DNA of 64,000 nucleotides, taken from positions 1,178,001 through 1,242,000 of the forward strand of contig JAKUHH010000201.1 in NCBI GenBank assembly GCA_022701365.1, given 5' to 3'. Below, piece after piece: positions 11,459 through 22,742 of this stretch (position 1 is the first letter of the stretch; every line of letters begins with the position of its first letter). The notes below the pieces were generated by a model. It made no database searches, was not told where the DNA came from, and saw only the letters and a list, made by a program, of their open reading frames with translations. This DNA is from Mycocentrospora acerina. Lineage: Eukaryota; Ascomycota; Dothideomycetes; Pleosporales. The position numbers and the translations under genes were made by a program.

Positions 11459-12224
11459 GGTGGTTGTGCATGCGTGCACGCGCAAAAGTTGAGGATGATC
11501 TTGGCACTCGACGTCGGCAGAGGAGCCAGCACGGGCAGGGGCCACACTGACGTTGTGCACTCAGGACTCGCCCACGCATCCCCGTGCCCATGCTCGCAGC
11601 AGAGACAGCTGCTGGCGGGTGGGAAACGTAAGAGGCTCCGCGCGCAGGCCCCAGGACAGCTGCTCCTGCACGAGGCTCAGTGCAGCACTGGCAGACATTG
11701 CTTTTGCGCGTCCCCTTGGCCATGCCGCTGGTGTTTGAACCCAAGCTCTGGCTCGACGTGCCCTTGTCTGGCCGCGACTTTGACTTTGGCCTTGTCTCTG
11801 GCCGTGACTTTGACTTTGGCCTTGGCTCTGCTCGTGTCCGTGCCTGTGCCTCCGCGGCTCGAGTCGCTGCTCTCGCCGACGCTTGGGCGTCTAGCGCATC
11901 ATCTCAAGCTCGACCCAGCACCCACTCAGAATTCCCATGAGTGACGCTCACACCTTCCCCATCGCACTGCGCTTCTCCACAACACCGAACGTGGGACCGG
12001 GCTCTTGCATCACGCCAGCAGGGGACGCCTTCTCGTGCCGTGGACGCCACGCGCTGCCCAACACCCGCTGCACGCTCTCGTCGACACTCACCCCTCTGCC
12101 GTCGCCGCAGCCCACCACGCCTCGCCTGCCCGCCGGCGTCGCCAGCAACTCTCTTTGCCCGTGGGCTGCGACTGTCGATGCCTGCATACGGGTCGCCGCA
12201 GACTGAGACCCGCCGACCGCCAGT
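11459..12224. other. Divergent promoter/leader region between uS2m and wc-1
   Basis: This 766-base GC-rich spacer must hold both promoters and the wc-1 leader. It contains a 30-bp direct repeat (11771-11830) and a short ATG frame (11937-12206, 89 codons) that ends 18 bases before the wc-1 ATG. That frame could be an upstream ORF, but its sequence is low complexity and unsupported. An in-frame TGA lies 18 bases before the wc-1 ATG, which fixes the wc-1 start within this exon. Confidence 0.6.
11771..11830. repeat. 30-bp direct repeat, two copies
   Basis: 11771-11800 and 11801-11830 are adjacent copies (GCCGCGACTTTGACTTTGGC...) differing at only two positions. They lie upstream of wc-1. Confidence 0.9.
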
Positions 12225-15200
12225 ATGAATGGCTACCCCTACCCATCACGGCCCTTTCCCAGCAATGCGAACGGGCCAAACATGATGGGCATGGTCGGTG
12301 ACCCCATGGACACCTACAACCTGAACGAGGGCCAGTCACTCGACGACATTGTCTGCCAAAACGACAAAGTCAACCGCCGCCAGAGCATGCCCGTCTACCC
12401 CCGCACCCAGCAGCAGCAGCAGCAGCAAATGCACCTAGGCAGTCCTGAGTCGCGCCGCCTGTCCATGCTCAACTTTGGCGACCCCAACGCCTCCGACATG
12501 GACGGCTTTCAGTTTGACATGTCAGCATCCACCGGCGTCGCAGGCATGATGCGCACCACCACCTCGTTCCCCCGCACCACGACCGAGATGCAGACTGGCA
12601 GGAATCCCGTGTCCGATTTGGCCATCAACAATCACTTTTCCGGCAACACCTCTCCGTACGCCGCCATGGCAGCCCCTGGCTCAGCATTTGCTTCGCCCAT
12701 GCATCCAGACGCGTCCCTCGACCTGGACATGAGCCCCTATTCCAACTCAATGGGCTTGACATTGGACATGGATGACGCGCTCAACATGATGCCCTCCGAC
12801 ATGGGCATGTACCAGAACAACCAGTTCAACTCTCCCATGATGCGCTCCCCGCTCCACCCGGAGGCTGTGAGGCCTCGACCTACTCCACAACAAGATAGCA
12901 GCAGCAACAACAACAGTAACAACAACAGTAACAATAACACTAATAATACTAGCAACAATGGCACAGCTGCGATGCAACCTCCGGACCGCTTCAAGAGTGA
13001 ATCGTTAAGCAATACCCCCGACACTCGACCAGGCTCAGGCCCACCCGGTCTTGTGAGTCGCACGAGCAGTCAGGACCAGAATAGCCTGCGCTCCACTTCC
13101 AGGTCCCAGAGCGTGCAGAATCTGTCTTCTCAAGATCCAGACTTCCCCACGCAGATGAGTCTCAATTCGCTCAAAAATCAGCGACCTATAGCCCTGAGCC
13201 CAGGGCTGGATCTTCCGCGAGAAAAACTTGACAAACTTCAAACTCTTGTCAATAACAACCTCCCTTGGGCAACACCTCAGGGTGGCTTTCCTTCAACCAT
13301 GGACTCCAACCCACACATGAAGACGCAGTTCAAGAATGCATACTCGTCCACGGGGTTTGACATGCTCGGTGTGCTTGTATGTTCATCACGACTAAAATGA
13401 ACTTGTGACTAACTAACACGCTCCAGATGCGCATAGCTACAAGACCGAATCCCCAGATCGACATTGGATCCGTTGATCTATCGTGTGCGTTTGTCGTGTG
13501 CGACGCCAGCATGGATGATATTCCCATTGTTTACTGCTCAGACAACTTTGAACGTCTAACCGGCTACACTAGGCATATGATACTAGGCAGAAACTGTCGT
13601 TTTCTTCAATCACCAGACGGAAAAGTTGAGGCTGGAATCAAACGCAATTATGTTGACGATGACTCTGTTCTGTACCTCAAGAACACAATCTCAGCTCGGG
13701 CCGAAGCACAGATCAGTTTAATCAATTATAGGAGAGGTGGACAACCGTTCATGAACCTCCTGACGTTGATACCCATTCCATGGGAACCAGGGGGGCCTGT
13801 AAAGTTCTTTGTTGGTTTTCAGGTTGATCTCGTAGAACAGCCAGGTGCTATGACCAACAAGAATCCTGGTGAGTCCTCAATGACCCTAAAATAGCGCTTA
13901 CGCGCAAACTGACCACTGGACAGATGGGTCGTTCAGGGTAAACTATCAGCGCGGAATGTCCATGCCAAGCTATGTGTTTAATGATGTCCAAAAGCCATTG
14001 CCCGAGCAAGGGCAAACCATCTCCAAGGACGAAGTTTCAAATGTGCTCGCGACATATAGTGGCTCAGGAGACTCGGAAATCACGAGACGCATATGGGACA
14101 AGGTCCTACTCGAAAACACTGATGATGTCGTCCACGTGCTTTCCCTCAAGGGATTGTTCATGTACCTGTCGCCATCTAGTAACAGAATACTCGAGTACGA
14201 GCCCAGCGAACTGATTGGTACTGCTCTGTCATCCGTGTGTCACCCTAGCGATATCGTTCCGGTCACTCGAGAACTTAAAGAGACTTCGAATGGCGGGTCA
14301 GTAAATGTGGTTTTCCGTATACGAAGAAAGAAGAGTGGCTATATGTGGTTCGAAGGCCATGGTTCATTGCACACGGAGCAAGGCAAAGGTCGCAAGTGTA
14401 TCATCCTGGTCGGTCGTGAACGTCCGGTTTACACCCTCAGTAAAACAATTGTTCGTGAGTCTGGTGGCATCGGCGACAACGAACTATGGACCAAGATGTC
14501 GACCTCTGGCATGTTCTTGTTTGTTTCGTCCAACGTCCGTCAACTTTTGGATAAACAACCTGAAGAACTCGTTGGTACAAGTATTCAGTTGCTCATGCGT
14601 CAAGAGTCCAAAGTCAACTTCGGGCGCATTCTGGAGCTTGCAAGAGGCGGAAGGAAGGGCGAAGTCAAGCACGAAATGATCAATAAAAGAGGGCAAGTAC
14701 TACAGGCGTTTACCACGATATACCCTGGAGACGCCACAGAAGGCCAGAAACCAACTTTTGTTGTCGGGCAAACGCGACTACTCAAATACTCAAGAAACAG
14801 CACCAACAGTCGACCTTCCATGTACACAACCAAGGAGCGCAACTCAGGAGGCTCTCAAAACCCACCGTCGATATTTTCTGGTACGTCACCAATGCATGGA
14901 TCGGTAGGTGGCCACAACACGCCAATGACGGCATCAAACGATGTTGCACGTTTCGTTACCACTGAAGAGTCACCTGCCACATATGCTGGTCACAATGGCT
15001 TACAGCTCGGACACCAAGACCATACTCTTGCTTCGGATGACAATGTTTTCGATGAGCTCAAGACTACAAGAAGTACAAGCTGGCAGTACGAACTACGGCA
15101 AATGGAAAAGCGCAATCGGTACCTGGCCGAGGAAGTGCAAACTCTACTCGCAGCCAAGAAGAAGAGGAAGCGTAGAAAGGGCACGGGACAGATGCAAAAG

Positions 15201-15678
15201 GACTGTGCCAATTGCCATACCCGAACAACACCAGAGTGGCGGAGAGGTCCATCTGGAAATCGGGATTTGTGCAACTCTTGTGGATTACGATGGGCCAAGC
15301 AGGTAAGCTCCCAAGACACATTGACTTCTTGCTTGTGTAAGAATAGACCATCTTAACTCTTGCTAACTTGAGTGCGCGCAACAGCAAGGCCGTGTATCAC
15401 CACGGACTTCTTCTGCAGCTAGCGATAAGAGCAGAAAAAGCGCATCACCACGACACCAGCCAAGTCATCAAACGATCCTGCCCAACGTCATTTCCGAGGC
15501 TGGCCAAAAATCATCACTGGCTTCGCAACTTGCGCCTCCTAGTAAGCGGCCCACTGAAGGCGGGGACGAGATTGATGATATGCATGCGGCGAAAGCTCCT
15601 CGTATTGAGTCTGCTACGACACAAGGCTTTATCCCCCCTCCGAAGATTGATGAGGGTATCGAACCGTCTGAAGAATGA
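12225..15678 (+). CDS. wc-1: White Collar-1 blue-light photoreceptor and GATA transcription factor
   Basis: Four exons (12225-13376, 13427-13868, 13924-15302, 15385-15678) encode 1,088 aa. The N-terminal 384 residues are low complexity: Gln run at 62-68, then an Asn/Ser run near 225-245. A LOV domain follows (about 400-520) with the flavin-adduct motif GRNCRFLQ, Cys at 441. Two further PAS domains lie near 600-697 and 717-817. A basic stretch KKKRKRRK (943-950) looks like a nuclear localisation signal. It precedes a GATA-type zinc finger, C959-x2-C-x18-C-x2-C984, ending in LRWAKQ. In Neurospora, WC-1 binds FAD, pairs with WC-2 and drives light-induced and clock genes. Length is near the Neurospora protein (about 1,170 aa). 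All key photochemical and zinc-binding residues are present, so it should be functional. An in-frame TGA just upstream supports the start. Confidence 0.97.
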
Positions 15679-17034
15679 CGGGGCCTGCTGTTTTCTTTTT
15701 CTCTTCTTCTGGTAAGCTTTATCATATGCTGAGTAGTTTTCTACGATACCCCATTTTTAAGTCATGTTCCTCGATTTGATTGTTCGATTTCTTTACTTTG
15801 GCAGATCTTGCAGTATCTGAGACGGCTGCTCGATGATGGAGAATAGATTTTTTTGGCCACTCTGAGGGTTTTTATAATTGTAGGGCAGTGGTTTCCTACC
15901 AACAGTTTCTATTGTCATGGTTGGATGATGTAGGTGTGAAGGCAACGGGTTCGAAAAGGGGCTTCAACATAGGTGCCGGACATGGGGGCGAATCCGCAAA
16001 ATGCGATGGAGGTAAGGACACGAAAGGCGTTTTTCGTTGCACAATGTATTACGATCTCGTCTTTGTTTGACGCGTGTAAGCGATGTATGGACGGCGGAGA
16101 GGGAGGTGTAGATAGGTATTTTTACGCTTAGGGCGTTTGTTGGTGGAACCTGCGCCTCGAGTGAAGACAGCGTCCCAATGCAGTGCGTGTACATGCCCGT
16201 TTGAGGAACAAGCACTTTTAATAGATCGTGCTGCTCGAGCAAACGCTAACGACCCACGGCGCCGAAGCGTGACAGGCGCGCAGAGAAGAGAAGAGGGAAC
16301 GTGTGTGATGATTGACTCGAGATGCATGACGTTTGACCTCCAACAAGGATTGCACGGGTGACAGACAGGCTCGGGGCACGGCAGGCACCTCTCCCGGCTG
16401 CAACGCCGCGACCCCGTTGCTGGACGAACGTTTTGTCTGCCGTCGTGCAGCATTGAATCTCGATTGGCCGCGATGGGCTTGAAGTTGACGACGGCAGTCC
16501 AATGGTGGGTGGATAATCATGGTGTTAACCATGCAGCTCGGTCTCACCTGCGCGAGCACCGACTCGCGCGTGTGATCTACAGGGTTTGTGCATGCCGGAA
16601 GCGGAGCTAGGTTCCGGGGGGATGCTTGGCCTGTGCCTGGCCTGTGCCTCTTTAGGGATGTGATGTTGGGCTACAGGGTGAGATGGGAGGAAGGAACACC
16701 TGGACTCGGCGCGCCGGGATATCGCTGACACTGCCACTCATTTCACTTCTCTCTCGTCCCAGCATCACGCTCATTTCCCCGTCCGTTGGGGCTGTTTTCT
16801 TTGTTTTTCCCCTACCCAATTGTTGCCGTTGCTGCCATCACTGCCCTGTGCATCGTGCTGCTTGCTCTCGCTGCTATACGAACGCCTCGCCGGAAGCCGT
16901 GACAACAGGACGCCCACCCGTGGAAAAAGGACGGAACTTCCGGGGACTTGCGACTGGGGAAATATCCGGCGCGCGGGATAGTCGTGTCGTGTACCGCTGG
17001 CCGACCAGAGGCGGCGACGAGGCAGGAAGCAGCC
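15679..17034. other. Intergenic region between wc-1 and the Ras-like gene
   Basis: About 1.36 kb holding the wc-1 3' UTR and the promoter of the Ras-like gene. Short open frames on both strands lack family features. A duplicated GGCCTGTGCCT sits near 16627-16650. Nothing else is supported. Confidence 0.6.
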
Positions 17035-17943
17035 ATGGACGCAAGCGACCGCATTACCATCACAGTGTGCGGCGACGGAGGATGCGGTATGCGCGCCATT
17101 GCCAGATGCATCTGGGGCTAAGAGCTGATGCGCGGATAGGAAAGAGCTCCATCACACTACGGTTGGTGAGGAGTCAATGGACGTCGGAGTAAGTCGCACG
17201 CTGTTTTTTCCTTTTTCAAGCCCGCCGGCGCAGAGTCACTGACGACGGAATTGCAGATACGACCCCACCATAGGTACCTCTCTCTCTACACATTGCCCCC
17301 GCGCTCACAGCTAACCCTCGCCTCCAGAGGATTCGTACTCGGTAACGCGCACCGTGGATGGCCACCCTTACTACCTCATGCTCACTGACACGGCCGGCCA
17401 AGAAGAATACCGCGGTCTCTGGGCTTCCTCCAACCTCCGGTCAGATGCCTTCCTCCTCGTCTACGACATCACCAGTGCCAGCTCGCTCGACGTCCTCGAC
17501 CATTATATGGAGATGATTGATATGGAGGAGGAGGGCCGCATTGATAACGGGAAAATTCCGCCCGTCAAGATCGTCGCCGGCAACAAATGTGATCTGCAAG
17601 CCGCCCGTGTAGTCAAAGCGCAAACAGGACTGGAGTGGGCAAGGAAGAGGGGGTGTGGGTTCATGGAGACAAGTGCGAGAGACATGGTCAACATCGAGGA
17701 GACATTTGCTCGTGGGTCCTCTCCATGCCTCTGTCCGGACCAATGTACTGACTCTCAGCAGTACTAGTAAGACGCGTAGTTGAGGCTCGACGACTGGCTG
17801 CTGGCCCGGGCTCCGGGTCTCAACCCCATCGCACTGCCGCACTGCCCATGTCGAATGAGAAAACCGGCCCGTCGTACAACACCAATGAGAAAGGCGACGG
17901 TGCGCCAAAGACAAGTTTTTGGAGCAAGCTCAAGTGCTGGTGA
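17035..17943 (+). CDS. Ras-like small GTPase with non-CAAX C-terminus
   Basis: Five exons (17035-17086, 17140-17188, 17257-17273, 17328-17711, 17762-17943) encode 227 aa. All G motifs appear after splicing: P-loop GDGGCGKSS (13-21), switch I around YDPTIEDSY, DTAGQEE, NKCD and ETSA. The effector region and DTAGQEE(Y) place it in the Ras branch rather than Rab or Rho. The third exon is only 17 nt and carries switch I residues. The last acceptor is a CAGCAG tandem: using the distal AG (as here) gives ETFALLVRRVVEARR; the proximal AG would give P-V in place of the first L. The C-terminus is a linker rich in Ser/Lys ending FWSKLKCW, with one Cys at -2 and no CAAX box, which is odd for Ras. Membrane attachment, if any, would differ. 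The cellular role is unknown. Confidence 0.85.
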
Positions 17944-18733
17944 CGTGCGAGACAGCACATGAACATGTCCAAAACAAACCACAAACCACAAAACATACAC
18001 CACATGCATCGAACCTTTTCACAAGGTCGTCGAGCAGCATCAGAGTTTCATTTGTTAAAATAGACAGCAGCCACAGCAATGGTTCCACGACCATGACCTG
18101 CATGCTTGCACAGACAGAGTGCAGCTGACATGCATAATTTTCCTTTATCTGTTTTAGATGCCTTTGGGTTTCGTCTTCATTGCGACGTTGGATAGGACAT
18201 GGCTTGGACGGGAGTATGGTAGGTGCACATCTTTGGTTCAGTGATATCCTGTGTGCCTGTTGGATTTAGATGAAGTTTTCGTTGTGAAGTAATTGTACAT
18301 TACCTATGTTTTTGCCGGATCTGTATATATATCTATCCGCTCTTGAGAACTTCCACTCATCAACGTCTTCGTGATGTCAAAAAACATGTGCATAAACCCG
18401 AATCCTAAGAAGAATGCCATGCGGCCATCGAACACTAGCGTGTCTGTGCGCGAGCACGTCATTGGTAATCCTTTCTGTCACCCTTTGGGACATTCTCAAC
18501 ACAACAATTTAATCTTTGTATTCCCACAACCGGCTTTAGAGTCTCAGGAGCAATTCGGACTCAATCGCATCGACAAAAAAGAGGAATGAGAAGCTAGCCA
18601 AAATCTTCGACTACCAACCCCCTCAATTGCCCCTCCAAGAAAGAGGCTCGTGCGCGGCATTGATAAGAGCTCAGAGACTGTGAATTCTCTCTAGGAACCA
18701 TTGAAAGAGAAGGATCACAGCGAAAAAAAAAGA
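17944..18733. other. Intergenic region between the Ras-like and carrier genes
   Basis: Tandem (same-strand) spacer of 790 bases. A 72-codon frame at 18371-18589 has no recognisable feature. The last 100 bases are A-rich and form the leader of the carrier gene. Confidence 0.55.
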
Positions 18734-19975
18734 ATGACGCAAGTAGAGCTTGAGATGGAGGCGCCAGAGCATGGGCTCAAGCGGACGTTGAAGGATCTTT
18801 TTGCCGGCGCGGTTGGGGGCGTTGCGCAGGTTTTATTGGGTATGTTTTTTTTTTAATTCCTAAAATTTCCTACTCTATCGTGCTTTGTGGTATTGCATGT
18901 TCCTGTGGGAAGAAGAAAGGAAAAGATGGCTTGAAGAAGCCTCGTCTATCGGATTAGTTTGTGGATTTGGATATTGCAACGGCGATGCATGCATGCTAAC
19001 GGTGGTGTAGGTCAGCCATTTGGTATGTAATTGATTGTTCGAATTGCAGAATGACTTTGTTCTGATGGGTTCTTGAAAAGATATCGTCAAGGTTAGACTG
19101 CAGACATCACAGCAATATTCTGGTGCGCTTGATGCGGCCACCAAGATCTACCAGAATGAGGGTGCGCTTGCTTTCTACAAAGGCACACTTACTCCGTTGA
19201 TTGGAATTGGTGCCTGTGTAAGTTATACCTTTCTGTCTCGAGGGCCATGATGCCTCGTAAATCTGGAAAACATACAAACACACATCGAGTCGGCACGTGC
19301 TCACTGAAGTCGCAGGTATCTGTTCAATTCGGAGGCTTCCACTATGCACGACGAGCATTTGAAGCCCGAAACACGGCCGCCACCGGATCATCCCAACTTT
19401 CCTACTCGCAGTACTACGCCGCTGGTGCTTTTGCCGGAATCGCCAACACCGGTCTCTCCAGCCCTATTGAGCACATCCGTATCCGCTTGCAGACGCAACC
19501 CCACGGCGCCAACCGCCTCTACAACGGCCCCATTGACTGCGTGCGCAAACTCTCCGCCCACCAGGGTGTGCTCGGCGGTGTGTACCGCGGCACAGCTGTT
19601 ACATTCATGCGGGAAGCCCAGGCCTACGGAGTGTGGTTCACGACATTCGAGTACCTGATGAACGCCGACGCGGCACGCAACAACGTCAAGCGCGAGGAGA
19701 TTAGCATGCCCAAGGTCGCTTTCTACGGCGGTCTGGCCGGAGAGATGCTGTGGATCAGCAGTTATCCGTTTGACGTTGTGAAGAGCAAGATGCAGAGCGA
19801 TGGGTTTGGTAAGGATATGAAGTACACGAGCATGCGGGATTGTTTTGCAAAGGTGTGGAAGGCAGAGGGTATGGGTGGTTTCTGGAGGGGAGTGGGCCCT
19901 ACGTTGTTGAGGGCTATGCCTGTTTCTGCGGGTACGTTCGCGACGGTCGAGGTCACTATGAGGTTGATCAGCTAG
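18734..19975 (+). CDS. Mitochondrial carrier, YMC1-like (SLC25 family)
   Basis: Four exons (18734-18839, 19011-19022, 19081-19217, 19316-19975) encode 304 aa. The second exon is only 12 nt and supplies part of the first carrier signature, so that splicing yields GQPFDIVKVRLQ. The second and third signatures are SPIEHIRIRLQ and YPFDVVKSKMQ, giving the three tandem repeats of inner-membrane carriers. The segments LFAGAVGGVAQVLLGQPFD and YKGTLTPLIGIGAC closely resemble yeast Ymc1/Ymc2, proposed carriers linked to glycine/glutamate and oleate metabolism. The acylcarnitine/ornithine carriers are near relatives, so the substrate is an inference. The microexon is framed by a good acceptor (CTAAC branch, TGTAG) and a GTATGT donor, and skipping it would delete four residues of the signature. 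Confidence 0.9.
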
Positions 19976-20560
19976 GCGGGTGGCGCTTTTAGACAACCGA
20001 GTTTTTGTGGAAGTGTGTGTATGTGTGCCGGATGGCTTAAGGCTAGAGGCTAGAGGCTACGAATTTTCTTAAGTGTATGAGCGTATATATACTGTACAAA
20101 CACTTCGACCCATGTAGGCAGACTACAGGGCACATGTACGCCACGCAATCTTCAGCTCTGAGTAGCAGTATATATATACAATCCAAAAAAAAGTAGCAAG
20201 TCTTGTTAAGAGTTGAGAGTTGACAAAACTCCACCAATATACCATTACTATCTAACACCCTAATGTATTATTACTTAAGAAAGTCATCATAAACGTCGTA
20301 ACTCGTTACCATCAAGCCGTATCTTCGTCATCATAATCGTCATCATCAAAGTCGTGATACAAAAACAATAACAAGTACAAACAATAGAAACAGAAATATT
20401 TAAGAAAAAAAAACAGAAGCATACAGCAACGACCCATAAAACTCCATGCCCGAAACACAAAACACAAAACGAAAAACAACAACAACGAAAAACGAAAGAA
20501 AAAAGGAGAAGAGATTGAACAAAAAAAATATTACAGGATACTCATACTCATACCGTTTTT
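19976..20560. other. Convergent 3' spacer, A-rich
   Basis: About 585 bases between the ends of the carrier gene and the Ser/Pro-rich gene. It contains GTCATCAT-like runs (20320-20360) and A-rich tracts likely to lie in 3' UTRs. No gene seen. Confidence 0.6.
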
Positions 20561-21975
20561 TTAGACAGTCTCCCGCTTCAGGAAGCGACGAAGTCCCTTC
20601 CTCGCCTTTGCCTTTTCTTCCATGGTCGCCTCGAAGGATGGTTGCCTAGTCCCCGCGGCCAAAGCATTCAGACGCTCTGCTTCGTCTTGGTCCCACGGTT
20701 TTGTCCAGTTGCGCTGTGGGATCTCGCCTAGCTTAGTGCTGTCTGACGCGAATGTGTAGGACGACGGCGTGGCTTTATCGAGACGCCGTTTGAATTGAGC
20801 GGTTGCTGGGAGAGGAGTTGGGAGAGGGGGAGAAGGGGGAGAAGGAGGGGGAGGGGGAGAAGGAGGGGAAGGAGTAGAAGAAGTGTGCTTGGAGCGGTGT
20901 GGAGATGACTGCGCCGATGGCTTTCTAGGAGTGGGTGTAAAAGTGGGTAGCTTTGGTGTCGGGTGATGTACATGTTCTGGTGTAGGGCTAAGGCTGTATT
21001 GGTATTGGGGTCTTAGCGTGTCGAAGGAGTCTACTCGTTTTCTCTCGGCTTTCCCGGCCAGAGCATCCATGATCAAGGAGCCCATAGGCTGGATCTGCAA
21101 GGGTTCCATAGCAATATACTTTTGTACTGGCGAGGAAAGGGGTGAGGTGTTGGGAGTGCTTGCAGACGAACCTCTGGACGGCGACTTGGAGGAGCTTGAA
21201 CTGCTGGTTGAATTTCCCTTTTTTAGGTTCTTCGGTCTTACCATGACGAGCTGGGAGTGGCTGGAGCTCTTGACCGGCATGCGTGTCATAGTTGGTACAC
21301 TTGAGCGTTGCTTGGAAGATGAGTGCTTCTTCTTCTCCTTGTCCGCCTGCCCTGCACAGTTACTGTGCTTTGAGCTTCCACAGCTCGAGCAAGCAGGTGG
21401 AGCGATACTACGCATTTGATATTGAGGCTGATTCAGTCTATAACAGAGTTGATCCATGCTACGAAGCGCATTGCGTCTTGAATCATCAGACAAACACGTG
21501 AGAGACATGTAATCTAAGTTTAAAGGACTTTTGCTCTTGTGAGTGTCATGGTTCAAGAAAGACGTGATGATGCCGACAAGCCCTGTGTTTAGTCGGATCA
21601 ATGTCTCAGCAAGAGACGCGTGTGCAACTGCTGCTCGATAGTTAGCAACTCGCTTGACATGCGCCCCATCTGGAACCCTAGCTCTCACTTACCATCACCC
21701 CATGCGAACTGTTCACCAACTGCGCCATAGCATTGTGCATATCTTTCTGCCAACTCACTTGGGCCCTTTTTCAACGAATCGCTTAGTTGAAGTTCTGCGC
21801 CTGTTACTCTTTCTACTTCAGGCTCTTGTTTGCGCGCCTTGCGCTTGCGCCTCCTCTCGCGCAGTCGCTTGAAGATGTTGAGCCCATCTGTGAATGCTTG
21901 TATGAGGTTGGCAACGCAATTAGAGACTTCGCCCTCTTGCGCAGCCTTGGTCATGGATCTCGTAACAACCGCCAT
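20561..21975 (-). CDS. Uncharacterised Ser/Pro-rich fungal protein
   Basis: Two exons (21975-21693, 21630-20561) give 450 aa. The intron has a GTAAGT donor, a GCTAAC branch and a triple NAG acceptor (GAG-CAG-CAG), all in frame. I recognise no named domain. The N-terminal 150 residues look folded: a short helix-forming start with a basic patch (RLRERRRKRKARK), then VAHASLAETLIRLNTGLVGIITSFL and a Cys-containing segment PACSSCGSSKHSNC. From about residue 190 on it is disordered: Ser runs, Pro-rich stretches (PPSPPPPPSPPSPPLP) and a conserved-looking end WTKPWDQDEAERLNALAAG with basic RKGLRRFLKRETV. The N-terminal part resembles the helical modules seen in many fungal proteins of unknown function. 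It could be a cytoskeletal or signalling scaffold, but this is only a guess from composition. It is convergent with the carrier gene. Confidence 0.7.
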
Positions 21976-22742
21976 CTTTTCAATTGCTCATATTGAGGAT
22001 GAACGAAGAAGAAGGGAAGACGAGGTACAAAATAATAGAAAGTGCGTTCCCAAGCGCGATACTAGCGAGAGTGAAGAGTCATCCATATCTTCACTCTGGG
22101 CCTTGCCAGCGGCAGCCCTGATCCCTACCCGAGAGCTTCATCCTTACCCCTGCCGTACCCCGTTGACCGTTCCTGCATCTGCTACTGGGTGGGACCTTTC
22201 CACATCACACACCTCAAAGTCGCCGTTTCAACCTTGTGTTGTTCGTCAGACGCACCTCACCGCCTCGAAGTCGAGTCTTGGGGCTGTTCAGCGCTATGAG
22301 TGGATGAAGCAGAGTCGACATCCCTGCCTAGCGCGGGATTTAGTCGCCCGACAAGCTTTCCATCCGTGCGCACTTGTAGACGTGGTTGACCGAGTCAACT
22401 GTTTACTCGCGGAACAATGCCTTGTGCATGCACGAGTCTGGATGGCAGGACAAATGAACCGAGGTGCAAGCATGCGACGGCGACAGTGGCAACATACATG
22501 TAAAGACGACTGGATGTAAGAGTTTCAATTCTCCGCCTCGCATCTCAAACTCAAAGGTCGAGTCGAGAAGGATTGGAATGCGTTCGAGTAGAGCTCAAAT
22601 TGTTACGCTACATCCTAACATGACCAACTAAAAAAATGCTGCCGAAGTATTCTACTAGCTTTCTATGCAGGACAGTTGTGCAAACCCAGACGCCTCGCTA
22701 TGCAGTGCAAAGCCCCATAACCTGGTCCCTTCATTCGTTCCT
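21976..22742. other. Intergenic region between two minus-strand genes
   Basis: 767 bases holding the promoter of the Ser/Pro-rich gene and the 3' end region of hrd1. A 229-codon plus-strand frame runs through here (21830-22519) but has no gene-like features and overlaps the start of a supported gene. Confidence 0.6.

Noticed and set aside
21830..22519. 229-codon plus-strand frame
   Set aside because: It overlaps the first exon of the Ser/Pro-rich gene on the other strand, has no domain, and has composition typical of an antisense shadow.
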